A DNA stretch of 64,000 nucleotides from Candidatus Leptovillus gracilis (GCA_016716065.1 JADJXA010000008.1:1-64000), one strand, 5' to 3'; shown: positions 20,223 through 29,798, numbered from the stretch's first letter. Notes: a model not told the origin generated them from the letters alone. Translations and numbers: made by a program.

Positions 20223-21029
20223 TTACCGTAACAACAAATTCTTGATCGTTTCGGCGCTGAATTTCGTCAGTTCCTCTGGGTTCATTAAGAATCTCTGGAC
20301 ATCCTCCACCACCCGCGTCCATGCCACTTGCGCCAATCGTGTCTGTACATGCTCGCGCCAATTATCAGATGTAAGGACGCCATTCTCCCAGCCAGATTGA
20401 GCCAGAGCATTGTTCAACATGGCGAAGTTGGGCAGCGCCCATTGCGGTTGGCTCAAGTACCAATAAAGGTCATACCAATCACGCCCTTTGACATATTCCC
20501 GCTGCAAGAGAGCATGAAGCTTGCCGGCTAACAAGGATGCCTGGTCATGATGCTGCAAATTAACAGCAACATGATGCTGCACCTGAGTCGTCGCCAGGGT
20601 TGCCTGGGCCGGTGGATTCGTATCAATCTCTAGTTTGATCGCCAGGATCTCCGTTTCATGCGGCGACAGACCCAGGCGGTGAAACAAGCCACGAAAACGA
20701 ATGAAGGCGCTGTGAACAACACGACGCTCATTCAGTTTTATCTCGACGTCATACGTTTCGGCCTGCAAATCACGTTGTATGGCGGTCAAATAACGGCGCA
20801 AATCATACTGCTCGCTTTGTCGTTCCAGCGCAAAATCCAGGTCCTCCGAATAGCGCGGCATGTGGTAAAGCAGTCGCAAGGCTGTTCCCCCATGAAAAGC
20901 CAGGGGAATCATGGCCCCAGCGTTTTGCAAACTCTGCAAAATCCGCATTTGCAGATATTCGCGCACCATCGCTCTTTGCGCTTCCGGGATAAATGTCTGC
21001 TCAATTTGCGCTTTCAGATAGGGGATCAC
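20223..21029 (-). CDS. abiEii: AbiEii-type nucleotidyltransferase toxin
   Basis: A 268-residue member of the AbiEii/AbiGii toxin family, the nucleotidyltransferase half of a type IV toxin-antitoxin pair. It has the core motif AFHGGTALRLLY followed by RYSEDLDFAL, the GG/S-T-x-L and D-x-D elements of the polymerase-beta-like fold, and later LLAGKLHALLQREYVKGRDWYDLYWY, typical of the family. It starts at a GTG whose first bases overlap the stop of the antitoxin gene (a GTGA overlap), so the two are translationally coupled, antitoxin first. AbiE systems cause abortive infection or plasmid stabilisation. The key residues I can see are all present. Confidence 0.9.
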   Translation of the reverse strand: MIPYLKAQIEQTFIPEAQRAMVREYLQMRILQSLQNAGAMIPLAFHGGTALRLLYHMPRYSEDLDFALERQSEQYDLRRYLTAIQRDLQAETYDVEIKLNERRVVHSAFIRFRGLFHRLGLSPHETEILAIKLEIDTNPPAQATLATTQVQHHVAVNLQHHDQASLLAGKLHALLQREYVKGRDWYDLYWYLSQPQWALPNFAMLNNALAQSGWENGVLTSDNWREHVQTRLAQVAWTRVVEDVQRFLMNPEELTKFSAETIKNLLLR

Positions 21030-21720
21030 AAGGTCACGTACTCTGTTAATTCCTCGGCCACAACTTGTAAGATGTGCGATAAGGCGCGTTTGAGTTTTGG
21101 TTTGTTGGCCCGCTTAACGTAATCGGCCAGTCGGTCAACATCAAGCTGATCCAGATTTTGCAGCCGCAAGGGCGAATATACCCTTCGCTATCCGCATCGG
21201 GCGTCAGGTAGATAAGGTCTAGCAGCGCCTTTTCCGGTGTCGCCAGGTACGCCCATTGTGTTTGTGTTACCTGCCGGTATTCAAAGCCAAAAAACAGCGC
21301 TGGTTGAATGTGTTGAAAAGTGAAACGGCCGTATGGATTTTGCCACGTACCTGGGCGACCCGTCGTGACGCTGGTCACGACAGCCACATGCTCCGGGATG
21401 AGGTCGTAGTGGGATAAAGCTGTATGCAGGCTGACATAGGAACCACGCGCCAGATGATTGGCGATTAAGTAGCTGTGTGGGCGTTCTAAGTGGTAAGGTG
21501 AGGCGAGAGTGTACAGCCCGCGCTGTAATTGAATCACCTTTCCGGCGCGCACCCAATCTGCAAGCTGCCGCTGTACCTGCTGGGGGGAATCAGTTCCCGC
21601 GTAAAGTTGCCCGCTTTCAAATAAGGGTAAGGGAGCTAATTGGGGCAATACTTGTTGAAAATACATGAATGGATTGTAGCCAGAATCGTCAATTAATGCA
21701 ATGAATTTTTGATTAGCCAC
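21026..21720 (-). CDS. abiEi: AbiEi-type antitoxin/transcriptional regulator (C-terminus frameshifted)
   Basis: Antitoxin partner of the adjacent AbiEii toxin. The N-terminal winged-helix segment (QVQRQLADWVRAGKVIQLQRGLY) is the HTH of the AbiEi family, followed by SYVSLHTALSHYDLIPE and PEKALLDLIYL of the middle domain. At about 21180 the present frame runs into a poor sequence (RPCGCKIWISLML). One extra base in the C-run restores LRLQNLDQLDVDRLADYVKR and then HILQVVAEELTEYVTL, ending at 21026 and overlapping the toxin start by four bases. The start is a GTG at 21720 or an ATG at 21666; neither has a strong ribosome binding site. AbiEi normally represses its own operon. Confidence 0.82.
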
Positions 21721-21731
21721 CTCTTACCAGC

Positions 21732-21862
21732 CGCAGCATAAGCTGGGAATAACTCAAATCACCCACCGCTACCCAGACCACACACCTGCGCCCGGAGCGG
21801 TATCCAAGCCCGTCGCTCCCGTAGCAAGAAAAGCTCTCGAATCATTCGAGGGCTTTTTTTAT
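21732..21862 (+). ncRNA. Candidate structured RNA element, copy 2, ending in a terminator
   Basis: The second copy of the element seen at 16918-17056, in the same orientation. It keeps GCATAAGC, ATAACTCA, CACACACCT and the hairpin block CGGAGCGGTATCCA with GCCCGTCGCTCC, then ends in AAAAGCTCTCGA-ATCAT-TCGAGGGCTTTTTTT at 21829-21860. It lies between the start of the - strand antitoxin gene and the HU-like gene, so it could be the leader or attenuator of the latter. The outer stem of copy 1 is not kept here, while the inner hairpin and terminator are. Confidence 0.5.
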
Positions 21863-22018
21863 TTCCCCGGCGCAGCCCCGCGCCCCATCCCCCAATCATC
21901 CTATTGCCAGACGTCCCCCGCTTCATTATCTTAGCGGCAGTCTATTTTTCTTTTGCCGGAAGGTCGCCAACCCAAACAGCGTTTTCCGTGCAGCACATAC
22001 CATCATATGGAGGACACA

Positions 22019-22417
22019 ATGGCAGCGAAGTATAAAGTTGTGGAGAAGGTGAACCCTAGCAACCGGGAGGCCCCACGTAAATTTTACCCCTCATTGCAAA
22101 GCAGTGGCCGTTCTAACCAGCGCATCCTGGCCGCCGAAGCCGCCGACCGTTCGACCCTGAGCGACGCCGACATGGCCGCCGCTCTGGCCAACATGCTGGC
22201 CCTCATCCCCAAGCATCTGGCGATGGGGCGGGTGGTGGACCTGGGCGATTTCGGCAGCTTTCGCCTGAGTATCAGCAGCGAAGGCTCCGCTTCACCCGAC
22301 CTGGTGAGTTCGCGCAACATCAAACGGGTCTCCGTGCGCTTTGTCCCTGGCCCCGCGTTTAAGGAGGAGTTAGCCAAGATTCAGTTCGAGAAGGTGAACA
22401 GCAAGTCAGGCGTCTAA
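22019..22417 (+). CDS. HU-like DNA-binding protein (HU-HIG type)
   Basis: A 132-residue protein starting at the ATG at 22019, chosen because GGAGG lies at 22010-22014; a longer frame upstream has no such site. The sequence AAKYKVVEKVNPSNREAPRK, then ALANMLALIPKHLAMGRVVD and LGDFGSFRLSISSEG, matches the HU/IHF-like fold of the HU-HIG group, which binds and bends DNA. The SFRLSIS strand and the VSVRFVPGPAFKEELAK tail are typical. It stands alone between the structured element and a set of TGTCGTGAG repeats. It might help organise nearby DNA, but no target is shown. Confidence 0.75.
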   Translation: MAAKYKVVEKVNPSNREAPRKFYPSLQSSGRSNQRILAAEAADRSTLSDADMAAALANMLALIPKHLAMGRVVDLGDFGSFRLSISSEGSASPDLVSSRNIKRVSVRFVPGPAFKEELAKIQFEKVNSKSGV

Positions 22418-22742
22418 ACAATCCCCGCGACCGGCGCAAACGCAGTACAGGTGCTTTTGCCGGAAATGTCGTGAGGTTTGGCCCAAAATGTCGTGAGATT
22501 TTCCAAAAATCTCACGACATTTTTAAAAAATCTCACGACATTTTTTTAAAATCTCGCGTGATTTTGACCAAAACCCCACGAGGTCTGGCAGCAGGTCTCG
22601 CTTCTCTTTGTAGCCTAAGCCTCACCCCTTCGGTTATACTTTGCCCGGCTTTAGCGGGCAGACTTGTTAAAGTCACAAGATTGATTCGGTTATGAATGAC
22701 CTTGAAGCCAATCTCTAACCACTTTGCCTTGAGGAGCAACAA
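22418..22742. other. Intergenic control region before the type III R-M operon
   Basis: About 325 bp without a gene. The left half holds the phased TGTCGTGAG/CTCACGACA repeats listed separately. The right half holds a short hairpin (CCCGGC-TTTA-GCGGG near 22649) and the ribosome binding site GAGGAG just before the mod start. I see no clear -35/-10 pair that I would trust. Confidence 0.6.
22464..22565. repeat. Cluster of phased direct and inverted TGTCGTGAG repeats
   Basis: Two direct copies, AAATGTCGTGAGGTTT (22464-22479) and AAAATGTCGTGAGATTTT (22485-22502), face two inverted copies, AAAATCTCACGACATTTT (within 22505-22524 and 22525-22547). A degenerate copy, AAAATCTCGCGTGATTTT, follows at 22548-22565. 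Neighbouring copies are 21-22 bases apart, two turns of the helix, as in arrays of operators bound by a multimeric repressor. The sequence could also fold into a long hairpin in RNA. It lies upstream of the type III R-M genes and downstream of the HU-like gene. The binding protein is unknown. Confidence 0.75.
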
Positions 22743-23790
22743 ATGGAATTAGCCAGCCAACTCACCGCGTTACTGCAACAAGACGGCCGTTTCTACGCCA
22801 ATAACCAACTCCTGAAAAACCAGGTCACCGAATACGCCCTGAAACTAGACCGGGAACTGCTGCGCCTGCTCCTAAGCCACGACCGGCTGAAAGCCCACTT
22901 TTTTGTAGATATTGATGGCGTGCTGGTCTTTGACCGGGACAAATTTGTCCGCTTCATCAACCACAAAGCCTTTTTGCCCGACTCTTATACCAGCTTTAAG
23001 AACAAGATTGGGCTGGCGACGGCCGACGGCCGTTACCTGCATGAAAACCGCGACGTGGTTCTGGTCTGGCCCTATAAAGATTGCGTGCTGGAGGGCGGGC
23101 AAACCAAAGAGGAACAAAAACGAGACGAAATCTTCTGGAATGAAACCCTGGCCCCCGACGACGTGGACCGCCTATTGGCCCCCAAATTGCTCACCAACTG
23201 GCGGCGCTATGACGCCAACGGCCGTCACGAAGTGACTGAACTTCAGGCGACCGATAATTTGATTATTAAGGGCAACAACCTGCTGGCCCTGGCCTTGCTA
23301 AAGAAACGTTTCGCTGGCAAAGTGAAGCTGATTTATATTGACCCGCCTTACAATATGGGAGGTGATAGTTTTCAGTATAATGACAGATTTAATCATTCTA
23401 CGTGGCTTACGTTTATGAAAAATCGCCTTAGTGTAGCAAAAGAGTTATTAAGACCAGATGGGGCCTTATTTGTTCAAATAGATCATCATGAACTTGCTTA
23501 TCTAACTGCCATATTAGACGAGTTATTTGGGGTTGAAAACAGAGCACAAATCATCTCAATTAAAGCTGCATCTCCTTCTGGTTTTAAGGCTTATAATCCA
23601 GGGCCAATTGATGTTACAGAATTTGTATTATTTTACACAAAAGATAAGTCGCGTTTCCAATTTAGAACAAACTACGTACCAGCGGCATATCATTCTAATT
23701 ACAATAAGTATGTGGAAAAGGTTAAAGGAGAGGAAGATGTTTCTAGCTGGAAGGTTATACCACTAAAACAAAAGGTTCTAGAATCATATG
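22743..23790 (+). pseudogene. mod: Type III R-M methyltransferase Mod, 5' part, interrupted by an IS
   Basis: The 5' part of an adenine DNA methyltransferase of the type III Mod family, beginning at the ATG at 22743 with GAGGAG upstream. The catalytic motif IDPPYNMGG lies near residue 199, followed by FMKNRLSVAKELLRPDGALF. The DPPY motif comes before the AdoMet-binding motif, which is in the second part, so the order is that of the beta class. An IS1634-like element interrupts codon 350. Removing it together with one CATATG copy rejoins SY with GFASEKE in frame, giving about 658 residues. From about 23340 the base composition drops sharply to AT-rich, suggesting that the central segment was exchanged. 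Confidence 0.9.
23785..23790. repeat. Left 6-bp target duplication (CATATG) of the IS1634-like element
   Basis: CATATG lies at the junction with mod and recurs at 25720-25725 on the other side. Deleting everything between plus one copy restores the mod reading frame exactly. Confidence 0.75.
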
Positions 23791-25719
23791 CTCGAGGTTC
23801 GCTCAAATTGAGCGGTAAATAGTAAAATTGGCGGCATGACTATGCCAGAATTCACAATCAGTGTTGAACGGCTGGATGACCTGCCGCTCTTGTATGGGTT
23901 TATCGAAAAGATGGGCATTCAGTCCACCATTGATACCGTCATCAAACCGCACGGGAATTGGCAGGGACTGAGCATGGGTTGGGTGATCTCCATCTGGCTC
24001 AGCCACATCATCTCGGCGTACAACCATCGGATGGATCGGGTTCAAGAGTGGGTGGCAACCCATCAGGTTTCTTTGCGGCAGTTGACCGGACAGGACGTGA
24101 GCTTGACTTCACCGATGACCGACTGGCGATTTGTCTGCGGGAACTGCACGAGCCTGACCAGTGGCGGCGGATCGAGAGCCTGTTGGGTAATCGGTTGCTG
24201 CGCGTTTACGACCTGCGGTCGGTGAACATCGTGCGGCTGGATGGCACAACCGCCGGCGTGTATCACGACCCGGCGGGTCACCTGTTGTTTCAGGTGGGGA
24301 AGAACAAAGAAGGGTCTATGAACCGCAGTTCAAAGCGATGCTGGCCAGCCTCGACCCGTTGGGCTTGTTGTTGGCGCTGGATGTGGTTCCTGGCAATCGG
24401 GCCGATGACCCGCTGTATGTGCCTTGCTACCAGCGGGTGAAAGAGATGCTGGCCCGGAATGGACTGCTCATTGTCGGCGACAGCAAGATGAGCGCCTTTG
24501 ACACCCGGGCCACGATTGCGGCGGGCCATGACCACTATCTGACGCCCCTGCCCGATGGCAAGAGTGAACCGGGTCTGCTGGACAAGTACCTGCGCCGGTG
24601 GTGGGCTGACGGCGGCGCGGCGATGCCGGTTTTCCTGCCCGACGATGAGCCTGAGGAGGGACAAGAGCCTGACTGCTCCCTGGCCATCGCCGAAGGATTC
24701 GAGGTCAGCCGCGCCCATCAGGCTGGGGTGGGCACACAGCATGTCGTCTGGTCGGAGCGTTGTCTGGTGGTGCGCTCGTTGAGCTACCAACAGACCGAAC
24801 AGGCGAACTTGCGGCAGCGGCTGGCCAAAGCGGAAGGGGCGCTGCGGGACTTAACGCCTGCGCCAGGGCGGGGTAAACGCCCCATCACCGATGAAGCGAG
24901 TTTCCAAAAGCCATTGCCGCTATTGAAAAGCAGTATCGCGTGGCCGGTCTGTTGCCGGTCAGCTACACTCGCCAGGTCACAGAACGCGCCATCCGCGGCT
25001 ATCGCGGTCAACCGGCACGAGTAGAGCAAGACATTCGCTACCAGGTGCAGGTCAAGCGAGACGAGGCGGCGATTGAGTGGGCGCTGTTCCGGGCCGGTTG
25101 GCGTATCTACCTGACCAATGCGCCGCAGGCGTCGCTCTCTTTGACCGAGGCCGTCCTGGCTTACCGCGACCAGTATATCGAGGAGAACATTTTCCGCCGT
25201 CTCAAAGGCAAGATGCTCTCCATCACCCCGGTCTATGTCCAGCGGGATGACCATGCGCAGGGCTTGTTTCATTTGCTCTCGCTGGCAGCGCGACTGCTGG
25301 CCTTAGGCGATTACACGGCTCGTCGCGCTCTGGCCGACCAACAGTCAGAACTGAGTGGCATCACCCCGGCAACCCCAAGCGGGCCACGGCTCGACCGACG
25401 ATGGAGCGGCTGCTGGAGGCATTTGACAACATCAACCTGAGCATTATCCATCTGACCGGGCAGCGGGTCTGTCAGGCGACGCCGTTAACGGCCGTAGCAG
25501 CGCATTTTATCTCTGTTAGGCTTGTCGGCTACGTTGTATACCAACTGGACTGTGGCCTGAACCGGTTAACCAGGGGTGGATTGGGCCTGTTGACGGTATT
25601 TGATTGGTAAAGTGCTTGTTTTTTGTAGCTGTCATATCGGTTTTGCTGGCTTCTGAACCACTTCACCGATATGGCAATCTGAATTGGACTTTTGCTCGTT
25701 TATTTGAGCGAACGCCCTG
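23791..25719 (+). mobile_element. IS1634-like insertion sequence inside mod
   Basis: An element of about 1,929 bp. Near its ends are matching inverted repeats, GTTCGCTCAAAT at 23797-23808 and ATTTGAGCGAAC at 25702-25713, with weaker matches reaching the CATATG duplications at 23785-23790 and 25720-25725. The exact outer boundary is set by those duplications. It is far more GC-rich than the mod sequence around it. It carries one transposase gene of the IS1634/DUF4277 type. The length from 23791 to 25725 is 1,935 bp, a multiple of three, and clean excision would repair mod. Confidence 0.85.
23836..25610 (+). pseudogene. IS1634-family transposase, frameshifted four times as sequenced
   Basis: The N-terminal DUF4277 segment (FTISVERLDDLPLLYGFIEK, HGNWQGLSMGWV) is typical of IS1634 transposases. 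Coding then moves through the other frames in a regular order: FTDDRLAICLRELHEPDQW after about 24098, YEPQFKAMLASLDPLG after about 24313, KAIAAIEKQYRVAGLLPVSY after about 24907, and NPKRATARPTMERLLEAFDN after about 25366. Each step equals one missing base, several in homopolymers. The catalytic region (VRLDGTTAGVYH, LIVGDSKMSAFDT) and the late acidic region (YIEENIFRRLKGK) are all recognisable. The protein is likely whole in the genome if the missing bases are assembly errors; otherwise it is dead. Confidence 0.85.
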
Positions 25720-25725
25720 CATATG

Positions 25726-26654
25726 GCTTTGCTAGTGAAAAAGAAGTAAAAGAGCAATTCAAGTCACTTTACAAAGAAATATTAAGCGGTTTAATCGCTG
25801 AATTTGCTTTTCAAAACGCAGATAAGGTTGCAAGCGTTAGAGATTTTCATAAGCCAACCAAAGTAATTAAAGAGCTTCAAGTGAAATCACGTGTAGAAAG
25901 AGATAAGGTTTTTATCCATCAAAAACAAGATGGTTTATACACATATGTTTACCGTGGTGGTGAATTAACTTTTTATTCTCGAAAAATACACATAGTAGAT
26001 GGAAAACCTCAAGTTACAGAATTATTATCAAATTTCTGGGATCATATTTCTTGGGCAGGAATAGCAAAAGAAGGATATGTAAAGCTTAAAAATGGGAAAA
26101 AACCAGAGAAGCTTATAAAACAACTTTTAGAGATAGTTACGGAAGAAGGTGACTTGGTATTAGATTTCTTTCTTGCAAGTGGAACAACTACGGCTGTTGC
26201 TCACAAAATGAACCATCAGTATATCGGTATTGAACAACTTGATTACGGGGAAGATGATTGTGTTGTTCGCTTGCAAAATGTTATTAATGGCGATCAAACT
26301 GGTGTTTCAAAGTCAGTTAATTGGCAGGGCGGCGGCAGTTTTGTCTACGCAGAACTAATGCAGTGGAATGAGCAATTCATCCCCCTCATTCAGGCCGCCG
26401 CCGACACAGACAGCCTGCAAGCCATCTGGTCCGAGATGCAAGCCAAAGCGCACCTCAGCTACCGCCTCAACCTCAAAGAATTCGACGCCCACGCCGCCGC
26501 CTTCGCCGACCTCTCCCTTCAAGACCAGCGCCGCTTCCTTCTCGAAGTCCTGGATAAAAACCAGCTCTACGTCCCCTACAGCGAACGCGACGACGCCCTC
26601 TACGCCGTCAGCGATGCCGACAAAGCCCTCAACCGCCAATTCTACGGGGAATAA
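25726..26654 (+). pseudogene. mod: Type III R-M methyltransferase Mod, 3' part
   Basis: Continuation of the interrupted mod gene after the IS. It contains the AdoMet-binding motif LDFFLASGTTTAVAHKM and the TRD-side sequence (KSRVERDKVFIHQKQDG, GELTFYSRKIHIVDGKPQV). Up to about 26320 the DNA is AT-rich, like the end of the first part. From GGSFVYAELMQWNEQF onward it is again GC-rich with the local codon habits. It ends 12 bases before the res gene, with which it would form one operon. Without excision of the IS this part has no start signal, so the host probably lacks this methylase activity. Confidence 0.88.
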
Positions 26655-26666
26655 GCAGGAATAATC

Positions 26667-29309
26667 ATGCCGCAGTTTTTATACCAAGACCTCAATACTC
26701 TGTGGGAATATCAGGTTATCCCCCGCCTGATACCTGATGACATCAAAGGCAATCTCAAGCCCACCTTGCCCCTGCGCCCCTATCAGGAAGAAGCCCTGGC
26801 CCGTTTTTTCTACTACTTCAGCGGCTTTCCCAAACGAGTCAACCCGACGCAATTGCTCTTTCACATGGCTACCGGTTCCGGCAAAACTCTGGTCATGGCC
26901 GCCGCCATTCTCTATCTTTACCAGCAGGGCTACCGCAACTTCCTCTTTTTCGTCAACAGCACCAACATCATCGAAAAGACCCGTGACAACTTCCTCAACC
27001 CACTTTCCGGCAAATACCTCTTCGCCGAAACCCTCACCTTCGGCGCAAAACAAACGCAACTTCGCGCCGTAGACAACTTCCAAACTGCCCACCCCGACGA
27101 GATTAACATCCTCTTCACCACCGTACAGGGATTGCACAGCCGCCTCAATCAGCCCCGTGAAAACAGCCTCACCTACGACGATTTTGCCCAGCACAACCTG
27201 GTCCTCATCTCCGACGAAGCCCACCACATTAACGCCCTCACTAAAAGTCAGGCAAATCCCAACCAGCCGGGATTATTCCAATCCAATGACCTGGCTCCAT
27301 CAGAATTAGATGAACTCAACACCTGGGAAGCCACCGTTAACCGCATCTTCACCGCCCGCCCCGGCAACCTGCTGCTAGAATTCACCGCCACCATCGAGCT
27401 AGACAACCCGGCCATCGCCGCCAAATACGCCGACAAAATCCTCTGCCAGTATGACTTGAAAAAGTTCCGCCAGGACGGCTACTCCAAAGAAGTCACGGTC
27501 CTCCAGGCCGACCTGCCCCCCATGCAGCGCGCTCTGCAAGCTGTCATCCTCAGCCAATACCGCCGCAAAGTCGCCGCCAGACAAGGGCTAGATCTCAAGC
27601 CTGTTATCCTCATGAAGTCGCGCACCATCGCCGACTCCAAAACCCACGCCGACGAATTCCAACAGATGATCGGGCAGCTAGACGGGGAACAGTTGCAGCC
27701 GCTTAGCCAACAGGCCAGCGGCGCCCTGCAACGCGCTTTTGCCTACTTCGCCGCCCAAACCATCCACCTGGACGACCTGGCCGCCGAACTCCGGCAGGAA
27801 TTCGCTCCCCATCACAGCCTCAGCGTCAACTCTCAGGCCGACAGCGAAGAAAAACAACTCCTGGTCAACTCTCTCGAAGAGCGCGATAACCCCATTCGCG
27901 TCATCTTCGCCGTAGACAAACTTAACGAAGGTTGGGACGTGCTTAACCTGTTCGACATCGTGCGCCTCTACGACACCCGCGATGCTAAAAAAGGCATTCC
28001 CGGCAAAACCACCATCGCCGAAGCGCAGCTTATCGGGCGCGGCGCGCGCTACTTCCCCTTCGCCTATAACGGCCAGCCGCTTGACCAGCGCAAATTCGAC
28101 CACGATCTCAACCACGAGATGCGCATTCTGGAAAGCCTCTATTACCACAGCGCCCATAACCCCCGCTACATAGACGAACTGCACAAGGCACTCATCCAGA
28201 CCGGCATCATGCCCGACCGCAGCCGCGCCGTCACCCTGCGCGTCAAAGAATCCTTCAAAACAACCGACCTCTGGCAAAACGGCTTCATCTTCGTCAACAA
28301 GCGGGTTGCCAATCCCCGCGCCAATATATTTGGGCTGCCCACCCTCAACATTCCCTTGCGCCATCACTACCAATTGCAAACCGGCCAGACGCAAGAAACC
28401 ACCATCCTCGACGCCAACACCGCCGCCGCGCCCGGCGTCGCCACCATGACCCGTTCAATATCCCTCAAAGAGTTAGGGGAAAATGTCATCCGCGCCGCCC
28501 TGCACCGGCTGCCCGCCTATCGTTTCGACCAGCTAAAACGCTACCTGCCCCACCTGCAATCCAGTGTCGAATTAATCACGTCCGCCGACTATTTAGGGTG
28601 GGTCACCATAGATCTCACCGGCACGCCAACGCAGTTAGACCACCTCTCCCAGGCCGACAAGCTGCAAATCGCCCTGAGCGTTCTGGCAAAAATCGGCCAG
28701 GCCATCCAGACCAGCACGCCAGACTACATCGGTACAGACCTGTTTGAACCCCTCTTCATCCAACATTGCCTGAAAGACAAGACGCTGCAAATCAGCATCA
28801 ACGAAGGCGGCGATCAGGAGTATGGCCTTGCCCAAAGCCAGACATCTAACAGCGCCCTCCAACTGACATTAGACGACAAAGCGTGGTATGTCTACGATGA
28901 AAACTATGGCACGGCCGAGGAAAAGTATTTCGTCCGTTTCTTGCACGGCGCTATGGCTGAGCTAGAAAAGCGGTATGAGCAGCTTTACCTGATCCGCAAC
29001 GAAAAGCTGTTTACCCTCTACACCTTCGCCAACGGACGTGCCTTTGAGCCAGACTTCGTCTTGTTCGCCGTCGAGAAAGCGACGCAAAAGCCGGTCTCAT
29101 ACCAGTTGTTTATCGAGCCAAAAGGGGATCACCTGCTTAAAACAGACGAGCATAAAGAGCAGTTTTTACTGGCTATTGCCAACCAGCATAAGCTGCCCAC
29201 CCTGTATGATACGGATGAATATAAATTGATTGGCCTGCCGTTTTACAATGAAGCGGTCAGAAAGTCATCATTTGAGCAGGCTTTTCGCGGGGCGCTGTCC
29301 CTTCCTTAA
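26667..29309 (+). CDS. res: Type III restriction enzyme, Res subunit
   Basis: An 880-residue ATP-dependent restriction subunit. Helicase motif I, HMATGSGKTLVMAAA, is near residue 67, motif II ISDEAHHIN near 181, and FAVDKLNEGWDVLNLFDIV with AQLIGRGARY supplies motifs V and VI of superfamily 2. The C-terminal nuclease has the PD-(D/E)XK pattern EPDFVLF near 793 and LFIEPKG near 817. In type III systems Res cuts about 25 bp from an unmodified site and works only in complex with Mod. With mod interrupted upstream, Res is expected to be inactive, and its transcription may depend on readthrough of the IS. The gene itself is intact. Confidence 0.95.
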   Translation: MPQFLYQDLNTLWEYQVIPRLIPDDIKGNLKPTLPLRPYQEEALARFFYYFSGFPKRVNPTQLLFHMATGSGKTLVMAAAILYLYQQGYRNFLFFVNSTNIIEKTRDNFLNPLSGKYLFAETLTFGAKQTQLRAVDNFQTAHPDEINILFTTVQGLHSRLNQPRENSLTYDDFAQHNLVLISDEAHHINALTKSQANPNQPGLFQSNDLAPSELDELNTWEATVNRIFTARPGNLLLEFTATIELDNPAIAAKYADKILCQYDLKKFRQDGYSKEVTVLQADLPPMQRALQAVILSQYRRKVAARQGLDLKPVILMKSRTIADSKTHADEFQQMIGQLDGEQLQPLSQQASGALQRAFAYFAAQTIHLDDLAAELRQEFAPHHSLSVNSQADSEEKQLLVNSLEERDNPIRVIFAVDKLNEGWDVLNLFDIVRLYDTRDAKKGIPGKTTIAEAQLIGRGARYFPFAYNGQPLDQRKFDHDLNHEMRILESLYYHSAHNPRYIDELHKALIQTGIMPDRSRAVTLRVKESFKTTDLWQNGFIFVNKRVANPRANIFGLPTLNIPLRHHYQLQTGQTQETTILDANTAAAPGVATMTRSISLKELGENVIRAALHRLPAYRFDQLKRYLPHLQSSVELITSADYLGWVTIDLTGTPTQLDHLSQADKLQIALSVLAKIGQAIQTSTPDYIGTDLFEPLFIQHCLKDKTLQISINEGGDQEYGLAQSQTSNSALQLTLDDKAWYVYDENYGTAEEKYFVRFLHGAMAELEKRYEQLYLIRNEKLFTLYTFANGRAFEPDFVLFAVEKATQKPVSYQLFIEPKGDHLLKTDEHKEQFLLAIANQHKLPTLYDTDEYKLIGLPFYNEAVRKSSFEQAFRGALSLP

Positions 29310-29465
29310 GAATGGGACAAAGCAGGCTGCCTGGCGTTGGGGCCGAGGGGCCAGACCGTTGGGCGGATACCAGACCTGGTGGGCGACGACAAATCTTTGC
29401 CAAACCGAGATATATAAACCGCTAAGATGTGCGCCACGTTTTTTGGAATCGGCAGGAATAGAACC

Positions 29466-29798
29466 ATGAAAACAATGACCTACAAAAGCTATGCGGCGCG
29501 GATTGCCTACAGCGACGAAGACCAATGCTTCGTCGGCCATATTGCCGGGATTCAAGATGTAGTCGGCTTTCATGGCGAGTCGGTCTCCGAGTTACGCGCC
29601 GCCTTTGAAGAGGCGGTGGACGATTACCTGGAGACGTGCGCCCGGCTGAATCGCCCGCCGCAAAAGCCCTATTCCGGCAAGCTGATGCTGCGCATCCCGC
29701 CCGACATCCATGCAGCCGTAGCCATCGCCGCCGAAGTGAGCGGCAAAAGCATCAACCAATGGGCCGCCGAGCAATTTGCCGACGCTGTACAGACGTAG
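29466..29798 (+). CDS. hicB: HicB-family antitoxin, apparently without a HicA partner
   Basis: A 110-residue HicB-like protein. The N-terminal part (YAARIAYSDEDQCFVGHIAG, VGFHGESVSELRAAFEEAV) is the degenerate RNase H-like fold of HicB. The C-terminal segment (LMLRIPPDIHAAVAIAAE, SINQWAAEQF) is a ribbon-helix-helix DNA-binding domain. It starts at the ATG at 29466, about 155 bases after res. No small HicA RNase gene is seen on either side, so this is either a solitary repressor or an antitoxin that lost its toxin. A strong bidirectional terminator follows. Confidence 0.85.
   Translation: MKTMTYKSYAARIAYSDEDQCFVGHIAGIQDVVGFHGESVSELRAAFEEAVDDYLETCARLNRPPQKPYSGKLMLRIPPDIHAAVAIAAEVSGKSINQWAAEQFADAVQT

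Noticed and set aside
22464..22565. CRISPR array
   Set aside because: The repeats are short, in both orientations and without unique spacers of constant length; no cas genes are present.
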